Translations under genes and position numbers: made by a program | In this document: piece by piece, positions 45,101-54,488 of the stretch | Numbering within the stretch: the stretch's first letter is position 1 | Layout: each line of letters begins with the position of its first letter | Origin: an uncultured Pseudoflavonifractor sp. | GTDB lineage: Bacteria; Bacillota; Clostridia; Oscillospirales; Oscillospiraceae | Assembly (NCBI GenBank): GCA_947651395.1 | Contig: CANSYW010000003.1 | Span: forward strand, 121,940-185,939 | Direction of reading: 5' to 3' | DNA: 64,000 nucleotides | The notes under the pieces: model-generated | Seen by the model: only the letters and a program-made list of their open reading frames with translations | The model's database searches: none | What the model was told of the DNA's origin: nothing

Positions 45101-45746
45101 GGCCTGTGACAGGGTGACCCTGGACACGGGAAAAATCGAGGAGATGATCACTATGACTGAAAATCAGGAGAAGAGGACCCCGCGCCGTCTTGCCCGGGGG
45201 GCTTTGGTGGCCGCCGCTATGGCCGCGGCTCTGTGTGTCACCGCCGCTGCCGCGGAACTGCCCGCGGTGAAGGAGTTTTTTGCCACTGTATTCGTTACCG
45301 TCAGCACCAAGGGCGACCCGGCGCTGGGGCTCAAATTGCCCAGCGTGGCGGTGGAGGAGCGGAACGGCCGCACCGTATTGGTGGTAGATGAGGAGGAGAC
45401 CGACGTCACCGACGCGCTGACCCGGAAGGGGGAGTACCTCTATGAGGGGGACGGCTTTGAGGTGGCGGTGGACAAAAACGGCGTGGCTGTCGTCACCTCC
45501 CATGGAGAAAACGGCATGACGGTGACCTACTCCACCCAGGACACAGATGCCCGGGGCGGCAAGGTGTACAAGGTGGATACTGAGGATCCGGGTACAGTCG
45601 ACGGTCAGGGGGGCGGCCACGAGGATTATCAGGTGGTCGTCGATGTGGAGGCTCCGAAGGGGGCTGAGACTGAGGGAATGACCGGCTACAATGTGGTGAC
45701 CGACGCCAGCGGCGCTGTTCAGGTCAGCCCGATCGACGGAAAATAA
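45075..45746 (+). CDS. Putative anti-sigma factor, single-pass membrane protein
   Basis: A 223-residue protein: cytoplasmic N-terminus (1-40, with an EACDRVTLDTGKIEEMITMT segment typical of Firmicute anti-sigma starts), one membrane helix (about 46-62, LVAAAMAAALCVTAAAAEL) and an extracytoplasmic domain rich in Val, Asp and Gly. ATG 45075 follows GAGGAGGG. Coupled to the ECF sigma gene. The signal sensed outside is unknown. Confidence 0.75.
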   Translation: MFDPRAYREACDRVTLDTGKIEEMITMTENQEKRTPRRLARGALVAAAMAAALCVTAAAAELPAVKEFFATVFVTVSTKGDPALGLKLPSVAVEERNGRTVLVVDEEETDVTDALTRKGEYLYEGDGFEVAVDKNGVAVVTSHGENGMTVTYSTQDTDARGGKVYKVDTEDPGTVDGQGGGHEDYQVVVDVEAPKGAETEGMTGYNVVTDASGAVQVSPIDGK

Positions 45747-45760
45747 CAGAGTCAGGCGGA

Positions 45761-45789
45761 AAACCGCCCCGGAAACGGGGCGGTTTTTC
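45761..45789 (+). terminator. Terminator of the sigma/anti-sigma operon
   Basis: A 12-bp stem (45761-45772 with 45777-45788), GAAA loop, then T-run. Confidence 0.92.
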
Positions 45790-45790
45790 T

Positions 45791-45819
45791 TGCCCTTATG
45801 GGGGGAAAATGGTATACTG
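45791..45819 (+). promoter_or_regulatory. Promoter of polA operon
   Basis: TTGCCC (45791-45796), 17 bp, TATACT (45814-45819), 40 bp before the ATG. Confidence 0.65.
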
Positions 45820-45858
45820 TATTTTGAAATTTTATGTCCCTTCCAAGGAGGGCTTCCA

Positions 45859-48531
45859 ATGAAGCTGATGGTCATCGACGGCAACTCCATTTTAAACAGG
45901 GCCTTTTATGGCGTGCGGCCCCTGTCCACCCGGGACGGCACCCCCACCAACGCCGTTTTTGGCTTTCTCAACATTCTGCTCAAACTCATTGACGAGGAGA
46001 AGCCGGAAGCCCTTTGCTGTACCTTTGATCTGAAGGAGCCCACGTTCCGGCACAAGGCCTATGCGGGCTATAAGGCCCAGCGCAAGCCCATGCCCGAGGA
46101 TCTGGTCAGGCAGGTGCCCCTGCTCAAGGAAGTGCTGGACGCCATGGCCATTCCCCGCTACGAGCTGGCCGGATGGGAGGCCGACGATCTCATCGGCACC
46201 ATCGCCCGTGTGGATGAGACGGTGGGCTGGGAGACGGTGGTGGTCACAGGGGATAAAGACTCTCTTCAACTTATCACGCAGCATACCACTGTAAAGCTGG
46301 TCACCTCCCGCATGGGGCAGACCACCACAAAGGACATGACCCCGGCGGCCTTTCAGGAGGCCTACGGCTTCGATCCCATCCATATCATCGACCTGAAAGC
46401 CCTGATGGGGGACGCCAGCGACAATATCCCCGGAGTAAAGGGCGTGGGCGAGAAGACCGCCATGGGTCTGATCCAGCTCTACGGTTCCATCGACCATCTC
46501 TACGACCATATGCCGGATATTTGTCAGGCCCCCGACACCCCCGCCAAGCCCGGCGTGGTAAAAAAACTGGAGGAGGGGAAGGCCGACGCCTATATGTCCT
46601 ATGATCTGGCCACCATCCACACCGACGCCCCTCTGACCTTCAAGCCTCAGGACGCCGCCCGGCAGCCGGTAAAGCCGGAGCTCTATGACCTTCTGCTCAA
46701 GCTGGAATTTGCCAAGCTCATTGAGCGGCTGGGATTGAGCGGAGCCCAGGAGCCTGACGCAAAGGAAAAACCCTTTACAGGCAATGTGTCCACAGAGCTG
46801 GTGGAGGGAGACACCCGGGCGGCGGAGCTGCTGGAGGACTATCGGGAGGCCCCCTGGGTAGGGGTTGTGGTCGCCCCCGGCTTTGCCGCAGTAGCGGTGG
46901 GACATTGGGAGAGCGAGAGCGATCTCCGCACGGCGATCTTCTGCCCTGACCGCCTGGAGGACTTTAACGGTTTTTTGCACGACCTCTTTTCTCCCGGGGT
47001 AAAAAAGGTCTCTCACGGAATAAAGGATCTGATGTATGCCCTTCTGGGGGAGGGGCTGTCCACAGAAGGCTTTTGCTTTGACACCGAGCTGGCGGCCTAT
47101 CTTCTGGCCCCTACCGACGGAAGCTATGATCTGGACAAGCTGGGTATGGCCCGGTTCCACCAGGAGTATCCCAAGGCCAAGGATTACCGGGATCCGGAGG
47201 CCTTTGCCCCTCTGGCTGACCGGGCGTCGGCGGAGTTGGCTCTGAGCGCCCACTGTACGCTTGTCTGTACCCTCTGGGAGGAACTGGACGCTCAGCTCAG
47301 GGAGCTGGGGCTGGACAGGGTCTACTATGAGCTGGAGCTCCCCCTGTGCCCTGTGCTGGCCGGGATGGAGCGCACCGGGGTGCTGGTGGATCGTAAGGCC
47401 CTGGCAGAGTTCGGGCAGATGCTGGACGCCCAGCTCAAAAAGGACGAGGAGGCCATCTATGAGCTGGCGGGGGAGCGCTTCAACATCAACTCCACCCAGC
47501 AGCTGGGGCATATCCTCTTTGACAAGCTGGGTCTGCCCCCGGTAAAAAAGACCAAGACGGGCTACTCCACCAACGCGGAGGTGCTGGAAAAGCTCCGGGG
47601 CTATCACCCCATTCTGGAGCGGATCCTGGAATACCGGCAGTACGCCAAGCTGAAGTCCACTTATGTGGACGGTCTGGGAAAGGTCATCGGAGAGGACGGA
47701 CGTATCCGCACCTCCTTCCAGAATACGGTCACCGCCACCGGGCGGCTGAGCTCCACTGAGCCCAATCTGCAAAACATTCCCGTGCGCACCGAGCTGGGCG
47801 CCCAGCTGCGCTATATGTTCGTGGCCGCCCCCGGAAATCTGCTGGTGGACGCCGACTATTCCCAGATCGAACTGCGGCTGCTGGCCCATATCGCCGGGGA
47901 CAAGACCATGCAGGAGGCCTTCCGGTCCGGGGAGGACATCCACACCGCCACCGCCGCCCAGGTGTTCGGCGTCCCTGTGGAGGAGGTCACCCCGGAGATG
48001 CGCCGCAGGGCCAAGGCGGTCAATTTCGGGATCGTTTACGGGATCTCCGCCTTCTCGCTGTCTGATGATATCAAGGTGAGCATGGGGGAGGCCAAGGAGT
48101 ATATGGATCGCTATCTGGCCACCTTCTCCGGTGTGGCGGCCTACCAGAAGCGTGTGGTAGAGGAGGCCAGGGAGAGGGGATGGGCTTCCACCCTGATGGG
48201 TCGCCGGCGCTGGCTTCCGGAGCTTAAGTCGGCCAACCACAATCTGCGCTCCTTCGGAGAGCGGGTGGCGCTGAACATGCCCATTCAGGGCGCCGCCGCC
48301 GACGTGATCAAGCTGGCCATGATCCGGGTGTGGAACGCCATGAAGGAGGAGGGACTGAGGGCGAAGCTTATCCTCCAGGTCCATGATGAACTTATTGTGG
48401 AGTGTCCGGAGGAGGAGGCGGAGCGGGTCAGGGCCCTGTTGAGTCGGGAGATGGAGGGGGCGGTGAGCTATGCCGTGCCCCTTCGGGCGGACGCCGCCGT
48501 CGGAAAAAGCTGGGGGGAGGCCAAGGGATGA
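45859..48531 (+). CDS. polA: DNA polymerase I
   Basis: An 890-residue Pol I. The 5'-3' exonuclease domain (1-290) shows DGNSILNRAFYG, AGWEADDLIGTIA and GDASDNIPGVKGVGEKTA. The middle 3'-5' exonuclease-like domain lacks the DxE signature (WVGVVVAPGFAAVAVG) and is probably inactive, as in many Firmicutes. Polymerase motifs are complete: A (DYSQIELRLLAHIAGD), B (RRRAKAVNFGIVYGISAFS), C (QVHDELIVE). ATG 45859 follows AAGGAGGG. First gene of an operon with rimI, a GNAT gene and tsaD. Confidence 0.97.
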   Translation: MKLMVIDGNSILNRAFYGVRPLSTRDGTPTNAVFGFLNILLKLIDEEKPEALCCTFDLKEPTFRHKAYAGYKAQRKPMPEDLVRQVPLLKEVLDAMAIPRYELAGWEADDLIGTIARVDETVGWETVVVTGDKDSLQLITQHTTVKLVTSRMGQTTTKDMTPAAFQEAYGFDPIHIIDLKALMGDASDNIPGVKGVGEKTAMGLIQLYGSIDHLYDHMPDICQAPDTPAKPGVVKKLEEGKADAYMSYDLATIHTDAPLTFKPQDAARQPVKPELYDLLLKLEFAKLIERLGLSGAQEPDAKEKPFTGNVSTELVEGDTRAAELLEDYREAPWVGVVVAPGFAAVAVGHWESESDLRTAIFCPDRLEDFNGFLHDLFSPGVKKVSHGIKDLMYALLGEGLSTEGFCFDTELAAYLLAPTDGSYDLDKLGMARFHQEYPKAKDYRDPEAFAPLADRASAELALSAHCTLVCTLWEELDAQLRELGLDRVYYELELPLCPVLAGMERTGVLVDRKALAEFGQMLDAQLKKDEEAIYELAGERFNINSTQQLGHILFDKLGLPPVKKTKTGYSTNAEVLEKLRGYHPILERILEYRQYAKLKSTYVDGLGKVIGEDGRIRTSFQNTVTATGRLSSTEPNLQNIPVRTELGAQLRYMFVAAPGNLLVDADYSQIELRLLAHIAGDKTMQEAFRSGEDIHTATAAQVFGVPVEEVTPEMRRRAKAVNFGIVYGISAFSLSDDIKVSMGEAKEYMDRYLATFSGVAAYQKRVVEEARERGWASTLMGRRRWLPELKSANHNLRSFGERVALNMPIQGAAADVIKLAMIRVWNAMKEEGLRAKLILQVHDELIVECPEEEAERVRALLSREMEGAVSYAVPLRADAAVGKSWGEAKG

Positions 48532-48995
48532 AGAACTATAAATTGGTTCCCATGGACAAAAGTCATATTGCGGAGATCGCCCAGATCGAGCGGGAGTGCT
48601 TTTCCGATCCCTGGAGCGAGGCCTCACTGACCGAGGAGCTCTATAATCCGCTGGCCTCCTTTATCGTGGCCCAGCGGCCCGACGGTGCGGTGCTGGGTTA
48701 TGCGGGACTCCATGTGGTGATAGATGAGGGCTATATCGACAATGTGGCGGTGCGGGAGGATTACCGGGGCAACGGCATTGCCGACGACCTGGTGGACGTA
48801 TTCGTCCGTTTTGGCCGGGAGCACCTGGCCTTTCTCACCCTGGAGGTGCGTCCTTCCAACGAGCCTGCCATTCAGCTCTATATGAAGCACGGCTTCGCCC
48901 AGGTAGGCCGGCGAAAAAACTACTATGAAAACCCCAGGGAAGACGCGATCATTATGACATTGGAGTTTGAACATGAAACTGAAAGTGCTGAATAG
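48528..48995 (+). CDS. rimI: Ribosomal protein S18-alanine N-acetyltransferase
   Basis: A 155-residue GNAT: IERECFSDPWSEASLTEELY and VREDYRGNGIADDLVDVFVR plus EVRPSNEPAIQLYMKHGFAQ are the RimI pattern. ATG 48528 overlaps the polA TGA (ATGA). RimI is very often adjacent to tsaD in Firmicutes, which supports the call. Confidence 0.9.
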   Translation: MKNYKLVPMDKSHIAEIAQIERECFSDPWSEASLTEELYNPLASFIVAQRPDGAVLGYAGLHVVIDEGYIDNVAVREDYRGNGIADDLVDVFVRFGREHLAFLTLEVRPSNEPAIQLYMKHGFAQVGRRKNYYENPREDAIIMTLEFEHETESAE

Positions 48996-49572
48996 GGAAG
49001 AACTCACCGCGCTCTACAATACTGAGATCGCCGGAGATTTTCCCAAAACAGAGCTAAAACCTCTGCGGGCCATGCTCCGTTTGATGGACAAGGGCTGCTA
49101 TGAGCCCCTGCTGGCGCTGGAGGGAGAGGAGCCGTTGGGCTATGCCCTGATGTGGCTGCCCCGTGATGGGGGCGGAGCGCTGCTGGAATACCTCGGTGTG
49201 CTCCGGGGTAAGCGGAACGGCGGCCTGGGGGCGCAGATCCTCTCCACGCTGGGGGAGCGGTACGGTCAGCTCTTCGGTGAGGTGGAGATCCCCGATTCCG
49301 AAGACGCCGCGGAAAATGACCTGCGCCGACGCCGCATCGGGTTCTACCTGCGAAACGGGTTTCGGGAGCTGAACTATGAATGTGCCCTTTTCGGCGTTCA
49401 TTTCAAGTGTCTGTATTGGGGCCCCGGCACGGATGACGCGGGGATTCAGGCCATACACCGCGGGGTCTATGCAAGCCACTTTTCTCCCGCCCATATGGAG
49501 CGGTATATCCAGCTCCCTCTGACCCCCGGAGAGCCCATCCATCCTGCCCCCGAATGGGTGGAGGAGGATTAA
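48973..49572 (+). CDS. GNAT-like acetyltransferase
   Basis: A 199-residue GNAT-fold protein (LLEYLGVLRGKRNGGLGAQI as acetyl-CoA motif; RIGFYLRNGFRELNYECALF). ATG 48973 overlaps the rimI 3' end by 23 bp, and tsaD follows 24 bp later. Substrate unknown; membership in the polA-tsaD operon suggests but does not prove a translation-related role. Confidence 0.8.
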   Translation: MKLKVLNREELTALYNTEIAGDFPKTELKPLRAMLRLMDKGCYEPLLALEGEEPLGYALMWLPRDGGGALLEYLGVLRGKRNGGLGAQILSTLGERYGQLFGEVEIPDSEDAAENDLRRRRIGFYLRNGFRELNYECALFGVHFKCLYWGPGTDDAGIQAIHRGVYASHFSPAHMERYIQLPLTPGEPIHPAPEWVEED

Positions 49573-49596
49573 GAACCTATTGGAAGGCGTGATCCT

Positions 49597-50607
49597 ATGA
49601 ATATTCTGGCCTTTGAATCCACCTGCGACGAGACCGCTGTAGCCGTGGTACGGGATGGCAGGGAAGTCCTCTCCGATGCCATCGCATCCCAGGTGGATAT
49701 GCACACGCTCTACGGAGGGGTGGTGCCCGAGATCGCCTCCCGAAAGCATGTGGAGGCCATTGCAGGGCTGGCGGATCGGGCCCTGAGAGAGGCCGGACTG
49801 ACCAGAGGAGAGATCGACGCGGTGGCGGTGAGCTATGCCCCCGGCCTCATTGGAGCTGTGCTGGTGGGAGTCAATTTCGCGAAGTCGGCGGCGTTGGCCC
49901 TTGGGGTTCCCCTCATTCCCGTCCACCACATCCGGGGCCATATCGCCGCCAATTACATTGCCCATCCCGAGCTGGAGCCCCCCTTTGTATGTCTGTGCGT
50001 CTCCGGGGGGAATACGCTGATCGCCGATGTGCGCGGTTATACCGACATGGAGGTTTTGGGAGCGACCCGGGACGACGCGGCGGGGGAGTGCTTCGACAAG
50101 GCGGCCCGGGTGCTGGGGATCGGCTATCCCGGCGGCGGCCCCATGGACCGTCTGGCCCAGGGAGGAGACGACAAAAAGTATGTTTTGCCCCGGTCCCATG
50201 TGGAGGGCCATCCGCTGGATATGTCCTTCTCCGGACTGAAGACCGCGGTTTTGAACCTGCTCCACAACGCCCAGCAAAAGGGGGAGGAACTGGACGGCCC
50301 CGGCCTGGCCGCCTCCTTCCAGGCGGCGGTGAGCGACATTCTGGTTCCCCGGATCATGGAGGCCTCCCGACAGAAGGGCTACGGCAAGGTGGCCGTGGCC
50401 GGCGGCGTGGGCGCCAACTCCCGGATCCGCGCTGATCTGGAAAAGGCGTGCAGGGCCTCAGGGGACAGGCTGTTTCTGCCGCCTCTGCGCCTGTGCGGCG
50501 ACAATGGGGCCATGATCGGCAGCCAGGGCTACTACGAGTATCTGGCGGGCCGTACGGCGGGAAGCGACCTGAATGCGTATGCCACCAGGGACTTGGGAGT
50601 TGGCTGA
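49597..50607 (+). CDS. tsaD: tRNA N6-threonylcarbamoyladenosine transferase
   Basis: A 336-residue TsaD (Kae1/Qri7/YgjD). It has ILAFESTCDETAVAVV, the metal-binding HHIRGHI (about 109-115), the ATP-binding VSGGNTLI and GIGYPGGGPMDRLA, and the C-terminal FLPPLRLCGDNGAMIG. It transfers threonylcarbamoyl to A37 of ANN-decoding tRNAs. ATG 49597. tsaB/tsaE are not in this window. Confidence 0.97.
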   Translation: MNILAFESTCDETAVAVVRDGREVLSDAIASQVDMHTLYGGVVPEIASRKHVEAIAGLADRALREAGLTRGEIDAVAVSYAPGLIGAVLVGVNFAKSAALALGVPLIPVHHIRGHIAANYIAHPELEPPFVCLCVSGGNTLIADVRGYTDMEVLGATRDDAAGECFDKAARVLGIGYPGGGPMDRLAQGGDDKKYVLPRSHVEGHPLDMSFSGLKTAVLNLLHNAQQKGEELDGPGLAASFQAAVSDILVPRIMEASRQKGYGKVAVAGGVGANSRIRADLEKACRASGDRLFLPPLRLCGDNGAMIGSQGYYEYLAGRTAGSDLNAYATRDLGVG

Positions 50608-50720
50608 ACCGAATGGATGCGTTTGACCTGAAACGGAAGGATGGGCAGGAGACGTTTGTTTCGCCCCATTCGGAGTTTGGTGCAGGCGCATGTCTGCTAT
50701 GACCGGCGCTGCCCGTAAGG

Positions 50721-50759
50721 AACGGCGGCAGGGAGGACCATCTCCCTGCCGCCGTTTTT
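50721..50759 (+). terminator. Terminator of the polA-tsaD operon
   Basis: A 15-bp perfect stem (50721-50735 with 50742-50756), then TTTTTC. Confidence 0.92.
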
Positions 50760-50788
50760 CGTTAAGTGTGGATCAAACAGAACCTATT

Positions 50789-51556
50789 TCAGAGATAAAG
50801 CTGGGGAAGTTCAACAAGAGAGCCGTATTTCAATTTGGGAAGGGCCAGCAGCCTGCTGTAAATAGCCTTTACCTCCTTGCGGGGTGAAAGCCAAAGGGCC
50901 TCCATATCCTCCAACTCCAGCAGAGGTGTATAGTCCTTGCTGGCAACTCGCGCTGTCATCAATGAGAAGGCCCGCAGCCCCTTCATGCTGTGAAGAAACT
51001 CCAGTGAGTCGATATGGATATGCTGGGGGGACAGACCATCCCCCTCTATGGAGAGCAGCTCCAGATCCTGAAGCGCGGTAAGGGGGCTATAGTCTCTGAT
51101 CTTCTGAAAGTTTTCTACGGACAGCGCCACCAGTCTGCTTGATCCTGCCAGAGGTTCGATGGAAAGCACTCCGGCCCCGGAGCCGAGGTGCAGATATTCC
51201 AGATCCCGAAGGTCTGCGATAGCGGAAATGTCAGGATACACGCCCCATTTTATATAGAGACTTTTTAAATTTTTCTGGCGGCAAACGGCGTTGAAGAGCT
51301 CTTGCGGCATTCTTGTTCCAAAGGCCAGCGAGGTAAAGGCCTCTGGATTTTCGGTAAGAAACTCGCACCATTCGGACAGTACACGCCGCTTTTCCTTCCC
51401 ACTGGCATACCTCGGATCAATATGGCTGTCAAGCTGGGTACAGTTTATGCACAGCTCCTTTTCTCCCGAATACTCCGCAGTCTCCACCACGTATTGATAC
51501 CCGGGATATAGAGCCTTTACTCCATCTTTCAGCTGTTGCTGTGTCAACTTCGGCAT
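50789..51556 (-). CDS. Leucine-rich-repeat protein, cytoplasmic
   Basis: A 255-residue protein without signal peptide. Residues 95-230 form about five irregular LRRs (LKSLYIKWGVYPDISAIADL, LEYLHLGSGAGVLSIEPLAG, LVALSVENFQKIRDYSPL, LELLSIEGDGLSPQHIHI, LRAFSLMTARVASKDYTPL). ATG 51556 follows AAGGGGGAA. Base composition is lower in GC than its neighbours, which may indicate transfer. Probably a protein-binding module; partner unknown. Confidence 0.75.
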   Translation of the reverse strand: MPKLTQQQLKDGVKALYPGYQYVVETAEYSGEKELCINCTQLDSHIDPRYASGKEKRRVLSEWCEFLTENPEAFTSLAFGTRMPQELFNAVCRQKNLKSLYIKWGVYPDISAIADLRDLEYLHLGSGAGVLSIEPLAGSSRLVALSVENFQKIRDYSPLTALQDLELLSIEGDGLSPQHIHIDSLEFLHSMKGLRAFSLMTARVASKDYTPLLELEDMEALWLSPRKEVKAIYSRLLALPKLKYGSLVELPQLYL

Positions 51557-51618
51557 ATTTGTTCCCCCTTGCCTTAGCGGATACCGGATCCGCTGAGGCC
51601 TGCGGACATTCCGTAAAG

Positions 51619-53313
51619 TCAGGCGCGATGCCTTGCCGTCCAGGCCCGGTTGATGGCCGACAGGATCCCCCGGAGGGGGGCCAGGTTGATGTTGTGGTCT
51701 ACGCCTACGCCAAAGACGTCCTTGCCATCCTTGTCCCGAAGGTGGATATAGGCAACCGCCATGGAGTCGGAACCATCGGAGATGGCGTGCTCCTTGTAGT
51801 CGATGAAGGTGAATCGATCCATCTTTTGTCCGTGGATGGAGTTGAAGAAGGCGTCGATGGGGCCGTTGCCCTCTCCGGAGACCTCAAAGACCGTGTCGGT
51901 ATGCCGCAGGGTGCCGGTGAAACAGACATGGGATCTGCCGGTCTCGTCCACCGTCTCCCGGAAGGCGTGCCGGATGAGCTGATAGGGAGCGGTGGCGGCG
52001 ATATAGTTTTCCTGGAAGAGCTCCAGGATACGCTGGGTAGGCAGTTCGTGACCGGTGCGCTCGGTTTCCGCCTGGACGATGCGGCCAAACTCCGGGTGCA
52101 TGGCCTTGGGCAGATCGTAGCCAAAGCTCTGCTGCATGACAAAGGCGGCGCCGCCCTTTCCGGACTGGGAGTTGATGCGCACAATGGGTTCATATTCCCG
52201 TCCTACGTCGGCGGGATCGATGGGCAGGTAAGGGATCTCCCAGAATTGGGAGCCGCTCTCCCGCATATATTGCGTCCCCTTGTTGATGGCGTCCTGGTGG
52301 GAGCCGGAGAAGGCGGTAAAGACCAGCTCACCCGCATAGGGCTGCCGGGGCCCCACCTTCATCTTGGTGCACCGTTCGTATACATCCCGAATGGTGTTGA
52401 TGTGAGAAAAATCCAATTGGGGATCCACGCCCTGGGTGAAGAGGTTGAGGGCCAGAGTGACCATATCCACGTTGCCGGTGCGCTCTCCGTTGCCGAAGAG
52501 GGTGGCCTCCACCCGCTCCGCGCCGGCCAGCAGACCCAGCTCTGCGGTGGCCACACCCTCGCCCCGGTCGTTGTGAGGGTGGAGAGAGATGACCGCCCGC
52601 TCCCGGCCGGGAAGCTTTTCGATAAAATACTCGATCTCGTCGGCAAAGTAGTTGGGCAGACAGTTTTCCACCGTGGTGGGCAGGTTGAGGATAACCCGGT
52701 GATCACTGTCGGCGTGCAGCGCGTCCAGCACGGCGGCGCAGATCTCGGCGGCGGCGTCCATCTCCGTGCCCATAAAGGACTCGGGGGAGTACTCGTAGCG
52801 CAGATCCACCCCCCTGGCGATGATGGGCTGGGCCATCTCATAGATCATCTCCGCGGCGTCCACCGCGATCTTTTTGACCCCCGCCACGTCGGTGTGGAAG
52901 ACCACCTTACGCTGGAGGGTGGAGGTGGAGTTATAGAAGTGGAAGATGACATGCCTGGCGCCCTCAATGGCCTCAAAGGTGCGCTTGATCAGATGAGGAC
53001 GGGCCTGGACCAGAACCTGAAGGGTCACGTCGTCGGGCACATGGCCGTCCTCAATGAGGGTGCGCAGAAATTCATATTCCACCTCGGAGGCGGAGGGGAA
53101 GCCCACCTCGATCTCCTTGACCCCGATGTTCACCAGGGTGTGGAACAGCTCCAGCTTTTCCTCCACGTTCATGGGGTCGATAAGGGCCTGGTTGCCGTCG
53201 CGCAGATCCACCGAACACCAGACCGGGGCGCTTTTCAGCTCCCGATCCGGCCAGCTACGCCTTTCCCGTTTGAGGGGGACAAAGGGAATGTACTTTTCAA
53301 ATCCTTGCTTCAT
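51619..53313 (-). CDS. leuA: 2-isopropylmalate synthase
   Basis: A 564-residue LeuA of the longer class. The catalytic TIM barrel has VDLRDGNQAL (metal-binding Asp), EVGFPSASEVEYEFLR and SLHPHNDRGEGVATAELGLL (HxH metal ligands, quoted in part), with GNGERTGNVDMVTLALNLF; the C-terminal 130 residues are the leucine-sensing regulatory domain. It condenses acetyl-CoA and 2-oxoisovalerate in leucine synthesis. ATG 53313 follows AAAGGAGG; the frame from 53361 lies in the T-box terminator. Controlled by the T-box upstream. Confidence 0.95.
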   Translation of the reverse strand: MKQGFEKYIPFVPLKRERRSWPDRELKSAPVWCSVDLRDGNQALIDPMNVEEKLELFHTLVNIGVKEIEVGFPSASEVEYEFLRTLIEDGHVPDDVTLQVLVQARPHLIKRTFEAIEGARHVIFHFYNSTSTLQRKVVFHTDVAGVKKIAVDAAEMIYEMAQPIIARGVDLRYEYSPESFMGTEMDAAAEICAAVLDALHADSDHRVILNLPTTVENCLPNYFADEIEYFIEKLPGRERAVISLHPHNDRGEGVATAELGLLAGAERVEATLFGNGERTGNVDMVTLALNLFTQGVDPQLDFSHINTIRDVYERCTKMKVGPRQPYAGELVFTAFSGSHQDAINKGTQYMRESGSQFWEIPYLPIDPADVGREYEPIVRINSQSGKGGAAFVMQQSFGYDLPKAMHPEFGRIVQAETERTGHELPTQRILELFQENYIAATAPYQLIRHAFRETVDETGRSHVCFTGTLRHTDTVFEVSGEGNGPIDAFFNSIHGQKMDRFTFIDYKEHAISDGSDSMAVAYIHLRDKDGKDVFGVGVDHNINLAPLRGILSAINRAWTARHRA

Positions 53314-53342
53314 TGTGTGCTTCCTCCTTTTGCCGGGGGGTG

Positions 53343-53608
53343 CAAAAACGCCCCCGACCATCTCTGGTCAGGGGCGTAAGTTACGCGGTACCACCCTGAT
53401 TCAGCTGCCGGCTCTCCCGGACAGCCCTCATGACCTCCAACAAGGCCGCGGCCGGTAACGGGGCCAGACGTTCCGACCTACTTCCCGGATGGGTTTGGGC
53501 CGAACAGCTCGGGGATCAGTATACGCCAAAGAACTTACCCGCCGGCTCGCACCGACCGCCGGCTCTCTGAGGGGGCTCTGAGGCTTTCTTCCCGTCATCG
53601 CTTTTTTC
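53343..53608 (-). promoter_or_regulatory. Leucine T-box leader of leuA
   Basis: The T-box sequence AGGGTGGTACCGCG (minus strand, 53383-53396) is exact, followed by a terminator (53348-53377, T-run 53344-53348). Stem I features include GCGATGACGGGAAGA near 53595 and the AGAGAGC...GGTGCGAGCC segment. The specifier loop reads A-CTG-A with CTG at 53517-53519, a leucine codon. Uncharged tRNA-Leu should stabilise the antiterminator and switch leuA on. Confidence 0.93.
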
Positions 53609-53610
53609 TT

Positions 53611-53639
53611 ATTTTAAGGCTCTTCTTACCGTTTGTCAA
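53611..53639 (-). promoter_or_regulatory. Promoter of the T-box/leuA transcript
   Basis: Minus strand TTGACA (53634-53639), 17 bp, TAAAAT (53611-53616). Confidence 0.8.
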
Positions 53640-53648
53640 GAGCTTTTC

Positions 53649-54341
53649 TCAGGGGAGCAGAGACAGCTCCGAGGCCCGACCGGCGTGGATCAGGGTGGTG
53701 TCAAAGACAGGGAGAGAGGTGTCGGCCTGCCCGATGAGCAGACCGATCTCTGTACAGCCCAGGATGACGCCCTGGGCGCCCCGGGCGGTCAGATCTTCTA
53801 TGATACGCAGAAACTCCGCCTTGGAGGCTGTGTTTTGTATCCCCAGGCACAGCTCGTCAAAGATGACACGGTTCACCAACTCCACATCGGCCTCGCCGGG
53901 AATAAGTACTTCAATTCCACGATCAATGAGCTTTTGCTTGTAAAAATCCTGGCACATCGTGTATTTGGTACCCAGGAGAGCTACGGTGGAGATGCCGGCG
54001 CCCTCCAGGGCGTCGGCAGTGGCGTCGGCAATATGCAAAAGAGGGACCTTCACCGCGGCCTGGATCTGAGGATAGACCTTGTGCATGGTGTTGGTGCAGA
54101 TGAGGATGAGCTCCGCCCCCGCCCGCTCCAGGGCCCGAGCCGCATCGGAGAGGATGGCGGCGCTTCTGTCCCAGTCTCCGGCGGACTGGCAGGCCTCGAT
54201 CTCCTCAAACTCCACACTGTAAAGGACGATTCTGGCTGAGTGGAGACCTCCCAGCTTTTCCTTTACCAGCCGATTGAGCTGCTGGTAGTAGGTGACGGTA
54301 CTCTCCCAACTCATGCCGCCGATCAGACCGATGGTCTTCAT
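53649..54341 (-). CDS. Aspartate/glutamate racemase family protein
   Basis: A 230-residue cofactor-independent racemase. The two catalytic cysteines are visible in LICTNTMHK (about residue 83) and ILGCTEIGLLI (about 196); the N-terminus IGLIGGMSWESTVTYYQQLN is typical of the YgeA/RacX branch, often broad-specificity amino acid racemases. ATG 54341 follows AAAGGAGT. It lies just upstream of the leuA transcript without sharing it. Exact substrate uncertain. Confidence 0.88.
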   Translation of the reverse strand: MKTIGLIGGMSWESTVTYYQQLNRLVKEKLGGLHSARIVLYSVEFEEIEACQSAGDWDRSAAILSDAARALERAGAELILICTNTMHKVYPQIQAAVKVPLLHIADATADALEGAGISTVALLGTKYTMCQDFYKQKLIDRGIEVLIPGEADVELVNRVIFDELCLGIQNTASKAEFLRIIEDLTARGAQGVILGCTEIGLLIGQADTSLPVFDTTLIHAGRASELSLLP

Positions 54342-54446
54342 AATACCACTCCTTTATTTTTTATCCTTTTCCTTAGTTTACGGCAAAACAGCTCCGCCGT
54401 CAACGGTGGGATAAACCCCAAAAGAGGCTTTTTTCATTTTGACGGT

Positions 54447-54474
54447 TGACAAATGGAGATAGGGTGCTATAATA
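54447..54474 (+). promoter_or_regulatory. Promoter of the trpXYZ-type operon
   Basis: TTGACA (54447-54452), 16 bp, TATAAT (54469-54474). Confidence 0.8.
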
Positions 54475-54488
54475 GCACACATAGCAAT

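Noticed and set aside
45892..48627. A 911-codon open frame antisense to polA
   Set aside because: It mirrors polA codons, has no start signal, no recognisable domain, and is rich in His/Gly/Gln as expected for a GC-rich shadow frame.
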